Below, piece after piece: positions 36,243-43,976 of a stretch of DNA of 64,000 nt. Under the pieces are notes generated by a model, which saw nothing but the letters and a program-made list of their open reading frames with translations, was not told the DNA's origin and searched no databases. Both the position numbers and the translations under genes were made by a program. The first letter of the stretch is position 1, and each line of letters begins with the position of its first letter. Source of the DNA: Telluribacter humicola (GTDB taxonomy: Bacteria > Bacteroidota > Bacteroidia > Cytophagales > Spirosomataceae); assembly GCF_017355935.1 (NCBI RefSeq), contig NZ_JAFIQT010000001.1:1612001-1676000 (forward strand). Direction: 5' to 3'.

Positions 36243-37388
36243 ATGAAGCACTACTTTTTTCTGGCATCCATGCTGGTTGGGCTCAGCCTGGCCGGATGTC
36301 AGTCCCAAAAACCAGATGAATCTATGCAATTAACTGTAACCAAAGCCGATTACGGGCAACTGCCGGACGGGCAGAAGGCCGAACTTTACACCCTCACCAA
36401 TGCCAACGGAATGACCGTGAAGATCACCAACTACGGGGGCATTATTACCAACATCATGGTTCCCGATAAGAACGGTAACTTCGAGGATGTAGCACTGGGC
36501 TTTGACTCCTTATCTTCTTACGTCAATGGAAACCCCTTCTTCGGTGCGCTCGTAGGTCGCTACGGCAACCGCATCGCCAAGGGCAAATTCGAACTGGAGG
36601 GACAGACCTATACCCTCGTAACCAACAATGGTCCAAATCACCTGCACGGTGGTAAGAAAGGCTTTGATAAAGTAATCTGGCAAACCGAAGAGTTCAAATC
36701 GGAGGAGGGAGTAGGCCTGCGCATGAAGTACGTGAGCAAGGATATGGAAGAAGGCTACCCCGGCAACCTGGATGTGACCGTGACCTATACCCTGGCCGAT
36801 GACAATAGCCTGCTGATCGATTACAAAGCGACTACGGACAAGCCAACGGTCGTCAACCTGACCAACCACTCGTACTTCAACCTGAGCGGTAAAGACCAGA
36901 CCATCCTGGACCACGTAGTACAACTGGATGCCGACAGCCTGGTACCCGTAGATGCTACCCTGATCCCTACCGGCAAACTGATCCCGGTGGCAGGTACCCC
37001 TTTTGACTTTACCAAGCCTACGCCTATCGGAGCCCGCATCGATGACCTGAGCGACGAGCAGGTGAAGAATGGCGGTGGCTACGATCACTGCTGGGTCATC
37101 AACCGGGGCAATGAAAGCGGAATGGTGAAGTTCGCTACGGTAACGGAGCCTCAGAGCGGCCGCGTGATGGAGGTGTCTACGACCGAGCCGGGGGTACAAT
37201 TCTACACCGGTAACTTCCTGACTGGTGCCCACAAAGGCAAAGGCAAGACCTATAACAAGCGCACCGGTTTCTGCCTCGAAACCCAGCACTTCCCCGACTC
37301 ACCTAACCAGCCCGGGTTCCCCTCGGTAGTACTCCGCCCCGGCGAGCAGTACCACACCATGACGAAGTTTACTTTCTCAGCGAAGTAG
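36243..37388 (+). CDS. galM: Aldose 1-epimerase (galactose mutarotase), lipoprotein
   Basis: Interconverts alpha and beta anomers of hexoses so that galactokinase receives the alpha form. The 381-residue protein carries the mutarotase motifs NHLHGGKKGFDKV, NLTNHSYFNLSG (catalytic His), YDHCWVINRG, and EPGVQFYTGNFL with the catalytic Glu near FCLETQHFPDSPNQPGFP. A lipoprotein signal with lipobox LSLAGC (Cys19) places it in the envelope, common in Bacteroidota. It follows galK and ends at a hairpin. Confidence 0.95.
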   Translation: MKHYFFLASMLVGLSLAGCQSQKPDESMQLTVTKADYGQLPDGQKAELYTLTNANGMTVKITNYGGIITNIMVPDKNGNFEDVALGFDSLSSYVNGNPFFGALVGRYGNRIAKGKFELEGQTYTLVTNNGPNHLHGGKKGFDKVIWQTEEFKSEEGVGLRMKYVSKDMEEGYPGNLDVTVTYTLADDNSLLIDYKATTDKPTVVNLTNHSYFNLSGKDQTILDHVVQLDADSLVPVDATLIPTGKLIPVAGTPFDFTKPTPIGARIDDLSDEQVKNGGGYDHCWVINRGNESGMVKFATVTEPQSGRVMEVSTTEPGVQFYTGNFLTGAHKGKGKTYNKRTGFCLETQHFPDSPNQPGFPSVVLRPGEQYHTMTKFTFSAK

Positions 37389-37416
37389 GGGGTAGGCGAT
37401 TAGGTTTTTTCTATTG

Positions 37417-37440
37417 GCCCGTGCTTGCACGGGCTTTTTT
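37417..37440 (+). terminator. Rho-independent terminator after galM
   Basis: GCCCGTGC and GCACGGGC pair with a TT loop, followed by TTTTTT. It ends the galK-galM unit. Confidence 0.9.
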
Positions 37441-37739
37441 GTGTGTGGGAGAAAAGCCTAAGTATAATAGTTTAATATATTGGTACGTCAGAAGGCAGGC
37501 ACCAATACTAGGCATATGCAGGAACTACGCTATAACCATGTGAGCAAGAAAGCTCTATAAAAGTCACTTTAACTAAATTTATCTTAATATGGATTAACTT
37601 ATACCCGGCGCGCTTCTTTTGCGGTCGCTGAGTGGTGGAGGATAGCTTTGTTAATAAATTCGTTACCAAAAATGCTATATTTTGCAAGTAAAGTATAAAT
37701 AAATGAAGAAGGTACTGCAAAAATTACTTATATTTAAGA
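37441..37739. other. AT-rich non-coding stretch before the cassette-like gene
   Basis: About 300 bp without a supported gene. Base composition shifts to clearly AT-rich toward its end, matching the orphan gene that follows rather than galM. No promoter with a full TAnnTTTG was found. Confidence 0.5.
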
Positions 37740-38380
37740 GTTAGCCACAATTATAAAACCACAATGAAACATATAGTTATATTGACAATTTTGGGCACTT
37801 TAACTTCATACAGTTTGAAGAAGTCCTTGATATTTAATTTAAATAATGTAGAACAAGTTGAAATTTACCTAGAAAATATAGTACAAATAAAAGGAGGTTT
37901 TGGAAAAGAATTTATTAAAAACCTGAATAAATCGAAAGAACTAGGTCCGACAAAGTATATGAAGACTAATATAATTTCAATTCATTATAAAAACGGAGAA
38001 ACAGGCACAGTCCATACGAATGGAAGTATTCACAGTTTCAAAAATTGGTACAAATCTGATGGAAATTTAATTGAAAAATATTCTGCAAGGCAAACAATTT
38101 TAACTGACACAATAATTGGGCAGCTCATGACAGTTGAAAAACTGAAAAAGTTAATGTATGAAAAAAAGTATAACCAAGTTGTATTATTGTTCTCTAAACA
38201 ACAACAAAAGATTATAAACGATATTAAAAAGGAGCCTGAAATGTTTAATTATTGGTGTTCGGCTTGGACACTTGATGAAGCAAAATATGAAAGATATATA
38301 AAAAGAATTAAGGCAGGCAAAGGAGTATTTGTATTTGAAGACAATGAATGGAAAATAGACGAAAAATAACTGTGGCTAAC
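37740..38380. repeat. 15-bp inverted repeats bounding an AT-rich single-gene segment
   Basis: The left arm GTTAGCCACAATTAT (37740-37754) and the right arm ATAACTGTGGCTAAC (38366-38380) are inverted copies matching at 14 of 15 bases. They enclose one gene almost exactly; the right arm overlaps its stop codon. The GTTAGCC...GGCTAAC edges recall the ends of integron cassettes or a small mobile element. They fit the RYYYAAC/GTTRRRY core imperfectly, so the class is unresolved. Confidence 0.7.
37764..38369 (+). CDS. Orphan protein of unknown function in an AT-rich cassette
   Basis: A 201-residue protein not recognised. The N-terminus (MKHIVILTILGTLTSYSL) could be a weak signal or membrane-leading sequence. 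The rest is rich in Lys, Asn, Ile and Tyr, with patterns such as ISIHYKNGETGTVHTNGSIH and FVFEDNEWKIDEK. Codons are strongly A/T-biased compared with all neighbours, for example AAA and ATA in place of AAG and ATC, which points to recent acquisition. It is enclosed by 15-bp inverted repeats and precedes a toxin-antitoxin pair. Confidence 0.65.
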   Translation: MKHIVILTILGTLTSYSLKKSLIFNLNNVEQVEIYLENIVQIKGGFGKEFIKNLNKSKELGPTKYMKTNIISIHYKNGETGTVHTNGSIHSFKNWYKSDGNLIEKYSARQTILTDTIIGQLMTVEKLKKLMYEKKYNQVVLLFSKQQQKIINDIKKEPEMFNYWCSAWTLDEAKYERYIKRIKAGKGVFVFEDNEWKIDEK

Positions 38381-38550
38381 AAGGTATTTTCAAAAGCGGG
38401 GCTGAACGGCTTCTATTGAATTTTGTGCAAAGTCCAATTTCTGTTCTTCGATTGAACTTTAATGCTAGAATCCCCGCCTTCGGCAGTACGCGAACCGTAT
38501 ATCGTATACCGATTGCCCAACTTCTCAATAAACTATTATTAAATTCGATT
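38381..38550. other. Structured non-coding DNA between cassette gene and toxin-antitoxin pair
   Basis: AAGCGGGG (38395-38402) can pair with CCCCGCC (38472-38478) to close a stem of about 80 bp. Inside it lies an imperfect direct repeat, CTTCTATTGAATTTT and CTTCGATTGAACTTT. The region looks like the folded spacer of a cassette or a dispersed repeat. It has no supported gene. Confidence 0.4.
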
Positions 38551-38778
38551 ATGATAACCTATCAAGTAGATATAATTGACCCAAAAGCTGACCGGCTTTT
38601 GAAAGACTTGGCCGACATGAACCTGATTGCAATTAAGCAAACAGACAGCGATGGATTTATGCAGGTAATTGAAAGGCTTCGTTCAAAGGCAGAGCAACTT
38701 GGACCGCCGACGATGGAAGAAATAACGCAGGAAGTAGAAGCAGTCAGAACCGAACGCTATGCCAGAAGAAAAGCATAG
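38551..38778 (+). CDS. Probable antitoxin of a PIN-domain toxin-antitoxin pair
   Basis: A 75-residue charged protein. The start at 38551 (MITYQVDIIDPKADRLLKDL) is chosen because the longer frame from 38416 runs back into non-coding repeat DNA. It has a beta-alpha-alpha pattern with ADLNLI-type helices and a basic C-terminus (RTERYARRKA), similar to small partners of PIN-family toxins. The last 20 bp overlap the toxin gene, the usual layout for such pairs. Identification depends mostly on this context. Confidence 0.65.
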   Translation: MITYQVDIIDPKADRLLKDLADMNLIAIKQTDSDGFMQVIERLRSKAEQLGPPTMEEITQEVEAVRTERYARRKA

Positions 38779-39169
38779 GGTCGTTGTTGATACTAATCTT
38801 TGGATCAGCTTTCTGCTTACCAGAAACTTTACCAGACTCGACCAGCTCATAATGTCAGACCGGACGGTTTTGTTGATAAGCCAGGAGTTGCTGGAGGAGA
38901 TAGTGGAAGTTGCTGAGCGGCCAAAATTCAGAAAATACTTCGACCTCTCCGACTTGATTGACTTTTTGGTGAATCTCAAACTAAAAGCTGAATTGGTCCA
39001 CGTCAGTTCGCAAGTGAACGTTTGTCGTGACGATAAAGATAATTTTCTACTTTCGCTTGCGGTTGACGGTTCAGCTACTCATATTTTGACGGGAGATAAA
39101 GATCTGCTGGTTCTGCATCCATTTAGTAAGACACAAATACTTACAGTTACAGAATATTTCTCTGTCTAG
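38759..39169 (+). CDS. PIN-domain toxin, putative toxin-antitoxin component (COG1569-type)
   Basis: A 136-residue predicted Mg-dependent ribonuclease. The acidic PIN residues are visible: Asp in VVVDTNLWISFLL, Glu in ISQELLEEIVEV, Asp in CRDDKDNFLLSLA and Asp in THILTGDKDLLVL. It overlaps the antitoxin gene by 20 bp, indicating translational coupling. It lies in an island with an AT-rich cassette-like gene, a common place for such modules. RNase activity is a family expectation, not seen directly. Confidence 0.82.
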   Translation: MPEEKHRVVVDTNLWISFLLTRNFTRLDQLIMSDRTVLLISQELLEEIVEVAERPKFRKYFDLSDLIDFLVNLKLKAELVHVSSQVNVCRDDKDNFLLSLAVDGSATHILTGDKDLLVLHPFSKTQILTVTEYFSV

Positions 39170-39315
39170 TAGCTCGCCCTCACTTCCCAGTCAATATTTG
39201 TTGATAAAAATACCAACAAGGGCTAAAAGTCCGCAATGACAACTTCTTTGTGATTACTCTCTCCTTAGCTACTGTGCCTCAAAATTCACCACTTTCATCA
39301 ACAATTGGGAGCAGC

Positions 39316-40053
39316 ATGCACGAAAACCTATACATCGGCACCTCGGGCTGGAGCTATACCTGGAAAGGCATTTTCTATCCCGAAGAGCTGAAATCGGCCG
39401 ATTACCTGCCCTACTTTGCCGGGTACTTTAATACCACCGAGGTAAACAGCAGCCACTACCATTACACCATGGCCAAAACCATCCAAAAGTGGCTGGCTCA
39501 GACTCCCGCCCACTTTAATTTTGCCGCCAAGCTGCACAAAGAGATAACCCACGAAAAGCGCCTGGTGGATGTGGCCGATCAGCTGGAAAAATGGATGAGC
39601 CGCTTCCTGATCATGGGTGACCGTCTGGGCCCGGTACTTATTCAGCTTCCGGCCAGTTTTCATTTTAAGGTGGAAGTGGCCGAAAGTTTTTTCTCGCTGC
39701 TGCGCGACAAGTACCCTACCCAGCCCTTTGCGCTGGAAGTGCGGCATAAATCGTGGTTGGTGGAGGAGTCAATCGAAATGCTGCGGTACTACCACATTGC
39801 TTTTGTGATTGCCGATTCGCCCCGCTGGCCCAAGCTCGAAACCGTCACGGCCGACCAGGTGTACCTGCGCCTGCACGGAGAAGAAAAGATGTACTCAGGC
39901 CCTTACTCAGACGAGGCCCTGGAGCGCTTCAGCTACATGATTAACGACTGGCTGATGGACGAAAAAGAAGTATGGGTATTCTTCAACAACACCATTGGCG
40001 GCACCGCAACCAAAGATGCCGAAAAGCTCCAGAAGATGCTGGAGAATATGTAG
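39316..40053 (+). CDS. DUF72 family protein
   Basis: A 245-residue TIM-barrel-like protein of the widespread YecE/DUF72 family, whose biochemical role is not established. Family features are LYIGTSGWSYTWKGIFYP near the start, FNTTEVNSSHYHYTMAKTI, FAAKLHKEITHEKRL, and VWVFFNNTIGGTATKDAEKL at the end. The start at 39316 is chosen because the longer frame (from 39250) adds 22 residues not typical of the family. Confidence 0.9.
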   Translation: MHENLYIGTSGWSYTWKGIFYPEELKSADYLPYFAGYFNTTEVNSSHYHYTMAKTIQKWLAQTPAHFNFAAKLHKEITHEKRLVDVADQLEKWMSRFLIMGDRLGPVLIQLPASFHFKVEVAESFFSLLRDKYPTQPFALEVRHKSWLVEESIEMLRYYHIAFVIADSPRWPKLETVTADQVYLRLHGEEKMYSGPYSDEALERFSYMINDWLMDEKEVWVFFNNTIGGTATKDAEKLQKMLENM

Positions 40054-40559
40054 GGGAGCGTTTGGTTTAAACCCGGAATCCTGTACCGCATATTCCTGAG
40101 GGATTTAATGGGTAAGCAGTCAGTTTTCGTTGGCCTTTTCTAAGCATTCTTCTACTACGAATGCGATAGAGCTTTTATGTAAGGAAGTAGTTGCTAAGCC
40201 GCTTTAAATCAGTCCTTTGTCAATCAAGTGACCGTTTGATAATATAAATAGATTCTTCTTGCTAATGATGAAGGATTTAAGCACTATTACATCACTTTTA
40301 TACTACCCGCTGCTTTCACCATTTTCATGATATAAGTTATTGAACATCAGGGCAAACCCATAAGGTAGTGTGAGTTCAGTTACTGGTTGTGCGTTCACAT
40401 ATACATTACTTGCTAAGCAGGTCGCGAGCTACATTTTCCAGGACCTGATTAAGCCAATTTATTCCCCCATTTCAGATTCACGTGCGATAGATAAAAAGCC
40501 TCAATAAGGCAGGCTGATCCCAGGCACTGGTAACTCGTTACTCCTAAACCTACTATACC
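40054..40559. other. Intergenic stretch without recognised features
   Basis: About 500 bp with no supported gene, RNA or strong hairpin. It is moderately AT-rich. No TAnnTTTG promoter was found immediately before the next gene. Confidence 0.5.
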
Positions 40560-40952
40560 ATGAATGCTAAAAATCTATTTACATTCGTAGCAATTATCGT
40601 TTCGCTCTTCGGTCTCGGATTTACGTTTGCCCCTGAGTTCATGGGTGAGCAATATCTGACAAATCCCGCTTGGATAAATGACGGGACTAAAGTATTAGCA
40701 CAGGCTTATGGTACTCACTTGATTGCCTATGCTGTGGCTTGCTGGTATGTCCGCGATGCGGGCTCCTCAATAGGTGGTAAAGTAATGCTCTTGTCGGTGT
40801 TCTTGTCCAATCTGGCTCTTATCGTCATTACCTCAATGGCTGTTCTGAACGGCATTGAAAAAACGACAGGGTGGGGGCAGGTTGTACTTTCGCTCGTGCT
40901 TGCCGCGTGGTCAGGGATGCTCCTGCGGCAAACAGACCGGGTAGTAGCTTGA
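40560..40952 (+). CDS. Small four-helix membrane protein of unknown function
   Basis: A 130-residue inner-membrane protein with four hydrophobic segments (about 5-22, 46-66, 73-95 and 105-122). The N-terminal pattern FGLGFTFAPEFMGEQYL is seen in small DUF4345-like or DoxX-like membrane proteins, but assignment is not secure. It stands alone and is followed by a weak terminator. Confidence 0.65.
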   Translation: MNAKNLFTFVAIIVSLFGLGFTFAPEFMGEQYLTNPAWINDGTKVLAQAYGTHLIAYAVACWYVRDAGSSIGGKVMLLSVFLSNLALIVITSMAVLNGIEKTTGWGQVVLSLVLAAWSGMLLRQTDRVVA

Positions 40953-40989
40953 GTCTGTAAAGTTTGGAAGCAGCAAGCGCTATAACTAA

Positions 40990-41014
40990 GGCCCGTATCA
41001 CCACGGGTTTTTTT
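40990..41014 (+). terminator. Short hairpin terminator
   Basis: CCCGT and ACGGG pair around a 6-nt loop, followed by seven T. The stem is short but placed 38 bp after the stop of the small membrane protein gene. Confidence 0.6.
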
Positions 41015-41199
41015 ATTAGTAACGTTAGGTCGCTTAGCCGTTGTAGGTGATAACACCTCCAATAGTTAATTAACCCAATGAAATTAGTATCAGGTAAGTC
41101 AATACCTTACGGTTACTAACCCGGGGCTCACCTACAAAAAAGCGTAGTACTTCCCTTTTTAAACTATATTGACCACTGGTACCACCCATACATACGACC

Positions 41200-42510
41200 A
41201 TGAATGAGCCTGTACTTGACGTTGTTGTAATTGGTGCGGGGCACGCGGGCCTCTGTATCAGCAAACTGTTGTCCGGCCAGGGACTTACCCACCGGGTATT
41301 TGAGCGGGGTACCATTGGGGAGTCGTGGCGCTCCCAGCGTTGGGATTCGTTCAAACTTAATTCAACGAATCGGCACAACCTGCTTCCGGGACAGACGCCT
41401 GTTTTTCAGGATCCGGAAGCTTTTGCCACTGCTTCTGCTTTTGTGTCGCACCTGCGGGCCTACGCTGAGGAATTTAGATTGCCTGTTACTGAATACGCGG
41501 TTGTTACCTCGGTCGAAAAAGACGAAGCGCACTCCTGCTTTTCGGTGGCGGTTACGGTCAACGGCCTGTCGGAGGTGTTTTACAGCCAACAGGTAGTAGT
41601 GGCGTCCGGTAGTCAAAACCAGATAACTATTCCGCATTTTGCCCGAAACCTGGCTCCCGGCATCGTTCAGAAACACGCCAGTGAGTACCGTCACGCGGGG
41701 CAACTGCCAGAGGGAGCGGTGCTGGTAGTAGGCAGCGCGCAATCGGGAACGCAGATCGCCGAAGATCTGACCAACGCCGGCCGTCAGGTGTACCTGTGTA
41801 CCTGTAAGGTGGGGCGCATGCCCCGAACCTACCGGGGCCGGGATATTTTTGACTGGCTGTTTGAAATGGGCTTGTACGATACGCTGCGGGAGGAAGCAAG
41901 CCCGGAATTACTACGATTGCGGCCGCCTCAGGTGTCGGGGGTGGGTGTGCGCGGAAAAACCTGCAGCCTGCAGTCGCTGGCCCGAATGGGCGCAATTATT
42001 CTGGGCAAAGCCGACGGCGCCGACAGTGATACTGTGTACCTGCAACCTAATGCGGCAGAGCACGTACTGTTTGCCGATAGGTTTTCCAGTGCGTTAAAGG
42101 CGACCATTGACGGGTATATTCTCCGGCAGGCTATCACCGCCCCGGCGCCAACACCCGACCCGAACGAACTGCCCGACGAAACCGCTGCCTGCGCTTCCCC
42201 CTTAGCTACCCTATCGCTGAAAGACTACGGGATCACGTCGGTAATTTGGGCCACGGGCTTCTCCGGGGATTTCAGGTACTTAAAATTACCGGTTTTTAAC
42301 GATGACAACAGCCTAAAACACCACAACGGCATCTCCGAGGTGAAAGGCTTGTATTTTCTGGGGCTGCCCTGGCTGCGCAAACGCAAGTCGGGCATTATCT
42401 TCGGCGTGGCCGATGACGCCTCCTACATCCTCGATCGGATACAGCAGTTTGGGGCCGCCTTCCGGCCTATTGTTTCGGGGCCCGCCACGCCAGCCGAAGC
42501 ACCTAATTAA
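41200..42510 (+). CDS. Flavin-dependent monooxygenase-like oxidoreductase
   Basis: A 436-residue two-dinucleotide-binding protein. The FAD site is VVIGAGHAGLCISKLL (about 9-24), followed by GESWRSQRWDSFKLN as in flavin-containing monooxygenases. The NADPH site is VLVVGSAQSGTQIAEDL (about 174-190). The C-terminal part has VIWATGFSGDFRYLKLP and YFLGLPWLRKRKSG, as in the group annotated as MSMEG_0569-type oxidoreductases. The substrate is unknown. It stands alone on the plus strand between a small membrane protein gene and a hypothetical gene. Confidence 0.85.
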   Translation: MNEPVLDVVVIGAGHAGLCISKLLSGQGLTHRVFERGTIGESWRSQRWDSFKLNSTNRHNLLPGQTPVFQDPEAFATASAFVSHLRAYAEEFRLPVTEYAVVTSVEKDEAHSCFSVAVTVNGLSEVFYSQQVVVASGSQNQITIPHFARNLAPGIVQKHASEYRHAGQLPEGAVLVVGSAQSGTQIAEDLTNAGRQVYLCTCKVGRMPRTYRGRDIFDWLFEMGLYDTLREEASPELLRLRPPQVSGVGVRGKTCSLQSLARMGAIILGKADGADSDTVYLQPNAAEHVLFADRFSSALKATIDGYILRQAITAPAPTPDPNELPDETAACASPLATLSLKDYGITSVIWATGFSGDFRYLKLPVFNDDNSLKHHNGISEVKGLYFLGLPWLRKRKSGIIFGVADDASYILDRIQQFGAAFRPIVSGPATPAEAPN

Positions 42511-42590
42511 ACTTTACGCACAGACTGATGAATTTATTAGGTACTGTATGCCGATCAAGAGCCTGCTGATTACCCTTTAAAATTTTTTTA

Positions 42591-42905
42591 GTGGAGAAAA
42601 TATTCTGGACCGGGTATAGTAAGGAAGAAAGACACGTGGCTATCAACATGGTCAAAAGTGTGGTTTCATTATACGGAGATATAGTCGACTTTAAACTTTT
42701 CTCAGATCTGTCGATCACGATGGTTATCGAAATAGAAGAGTTAAAAGTGGATGGGCTTTATAATGATTTACTCAAAATCACTGGTATGGAATATTTTGAG
42801 TGCCTGCATTCAACTTCCAGAAGAGAGAGAAGAATCTATCTGAATATTACATTTACCAGAGGTACCGGAAACCTGCTTATCGAGGTACCGTCAGTACCGG
42901 GATGA
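42591..42905 (+). CDS. Small hypothetical protein, GTG start
   Basis: A 104-residue protein beginning MEKIFWTGYSKEERHVAI. An in-frame TGA at 42567 and the absence of ATG before the conserved part leave GTG 42591 as start. Alternating strands and helices (VKSVVSLYGDIVDFKLF, ITMVIEIEELKVDGLYNDL) suggest a small alpha/beta fold, perhaps ferredoxin-like. No family is recognised, and it is not clearly linked to its neighbours. Confidence 0.55.
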   Translation: MEKIFWTGYSKEERHVAINMVKSVVSLYGDIVDFKLFSDLSITMVIEIEELKVDGLYNDLLKITGMEYFECLHSTSRRERRIYLNITFTRGTGNLLIEVPSVPG

Positions 42906-43011
42906 TGCTGTGCTATCTGGTTCCTGCCCCATAGGCTTTATAGAGTAAATACTTCGGAAAGTCTCCATGAGACAGCGGAAATGGTTGAGGAACCACCTCT
43001 TTTGTGACGCC

Positions 43012-43164
43012 TTACTCTCCCTTCTTCAGCCTGACAGGTACCGTCTTGTAAACGGACGTGTTGCTTTTGCGGGCGGTGGTGCTGATGGGTACCAGTACGT
43101 TGGCCTCGGGGAAGTGGGTTGCCAGGCAGCGCTGCGGGATGTCGTAGGGGAACAGCACGAAGGT
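43012..43164 (-). pseudogene. Relic of the 3' end of an FdhF/YdeP-type oxidoreductase gene
   Basis: On the minus strand this stretch translates as TFVLFPYDIPQRCLATHFP...TVPVRLKKGE and stop. It matches the last 50 or so residues of the intact oxidoreductase at 47052-49364 (TFILVAYDIPQGCIATYFP...TVPVKLRKG) at most positions. Upstream of this segment the homology ends abruptly, so only the C-terminal tail survives. About four fifths of the bases agree by eye, which suggests an old paralogue or duplication rather than a fresh copy. Confidence 0.85.
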
Positions 43165-43289
43165 AAAAGCATATTCGTGCCATCGCAAAGCAAACCACGA
43201 CCGCCTGATGAAAACGAGTACCTGCCCCTCCCGTATGACCGCGCAGTAAGACTACCAGAAAGCCGGGCTTTTTTCTTTTCTTTGTAAAA

Positions 43290-43303
43290 ATACTAAGCAG
43301 TAT
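43290..43303. promoter_or_regulatory. TetR operator 1 (ATACT-N4-AGTAT) upstream of the tetR gene
   Basis: ATACTAAGCAGTAT is an inverted repeat with 5-bp half-sites and a 4-bp spacer, 5 bp before the tetR start codon. The same half-sites and spacing recur at 43916-43929, which argues for autoregulation. Confidence 0.75.
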
Positions 43304-43308
43304 CTTTT

Positions 43309-43899
43309 ATGAAAAAGGCGGAGGCAACGCGGCTGATGATCTTGCAGAAAGCGTTTGAGCTGATATACGTGAATGGGTATCAGACCACAAGCATTGACCA
43401 CATTATTGCTACCACGCAGGTAACGAAGGGGGCATTTTACTACCATTTCAAGACTAAAGACGAAATGGGATTGGCCATCATCAATGAGATATTGAAACCA
43501 ACCCTTACCAGTAGTTTTATTGACCCGCTGCAGAAAGAGCAGAATCCATTAGACGCCATCTACAACCTGATGCACCATCTGCTCATGGAAAATGAATTTA
43601 TGAAAGTGGAATATGGTTGCCCCGTTGCTAATTTCACTCAGGAGATGACACCCTGGAATGCTGACTTCAGCCAAGTACTGGACGAACTAACCCGGCAGTG
43701 GGCACAGGTACTGACAGCAACTATCGAAAAGGGAAAGGAAAACGGGTCTATACGTGGAGACGTCAATGCAAAGCAGGTAGCCCTATTTGTCATGTCAGGC
43801 TACTGGGGCATCCGAAATTTTGGGAAGCTGGAGAATAGTAAGGGAGTGTACGTGCCTTATTTAAAGGAGCTTAGGAGGTACCTTAATGGGCTAAAATAA
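43309..43899 (+). CDS. TetR/AcrR family transcriptional repressor
   Basis: A 196-residue regulator. The N-terminal helix-turn-helix (about 5-60) contains TRLMILQKAFELIYVNGYQTT, SIDHIIATTQVTKGAFYYHFKTKDEM, typical of TetR proteins. The C-terminal domain (about 80-190) would bind a ligand and dimerise. Identical-architecture palindromes precede it and follow it, so it probably represses itself and the two membrane-protein genes at 43977 and 44416. The ligand is unknown. Confidence 0.93.
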   Translation: MKKAEATRLMILQKAFELIYVNGYQTTSIDHIIATTQVTKGAFYYHFKTKDEMGLAIINEILKPTLTSSFIDPLQKEQNPLDAIYNLMHHLLMENEFMKVEYGCPVANFTQEMTPWNADFSQVLDELTRQWAQVLTATIEKGKENGSIRGDVNAKQVALFVMSGYWGIRNFGKLENSKGVYVPYLKELRRYLNGLK

Positions 43900-43915
43900 T
43901 TTTTTCTGCAAAAAC

Positions 43916-43929
43916 ATACTACTTAGTAT
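43916..43929. promoter_or_regulatory. TetR operator 2 (ATACT-N4-AGTAT) upstream of the membrane-protein pair
   Basis: ATACTACTTAGTAT is the core of a longer perfect inverted repeat: AAAAACATACTA and its complement with a 2-bp spacer, 43910-43935. It shares half-sites and spacing with the element at 43290-43303 and lies 47 bp before the start of the next gene. Confidence 0.8.
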
Positions 43930-43976
43930 GTTTTTGGTTTTACTTTAGCATCAGAAAAGGTCAAAACTCAAAGAAT

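Noticed and set aside
36510-37289. 259-codon minus-strand frame inside galM
   Set aside because: It is antisense to conserved mutarotase motifs; no independent support.
43261-43278. AAAGCC/GGCTTT followed by T-run as terminator
   Set aside because: The loop would be one base, so a stable hairpin is unlikely, and no supported gene ends just before it on the plus strand.
42967-43287. Plus-strand open frame of 106 codons
   Set aside because: It is the antisense of the oxidoreductase relic and shows no protein features; the minus-strand homology explains the stretch.
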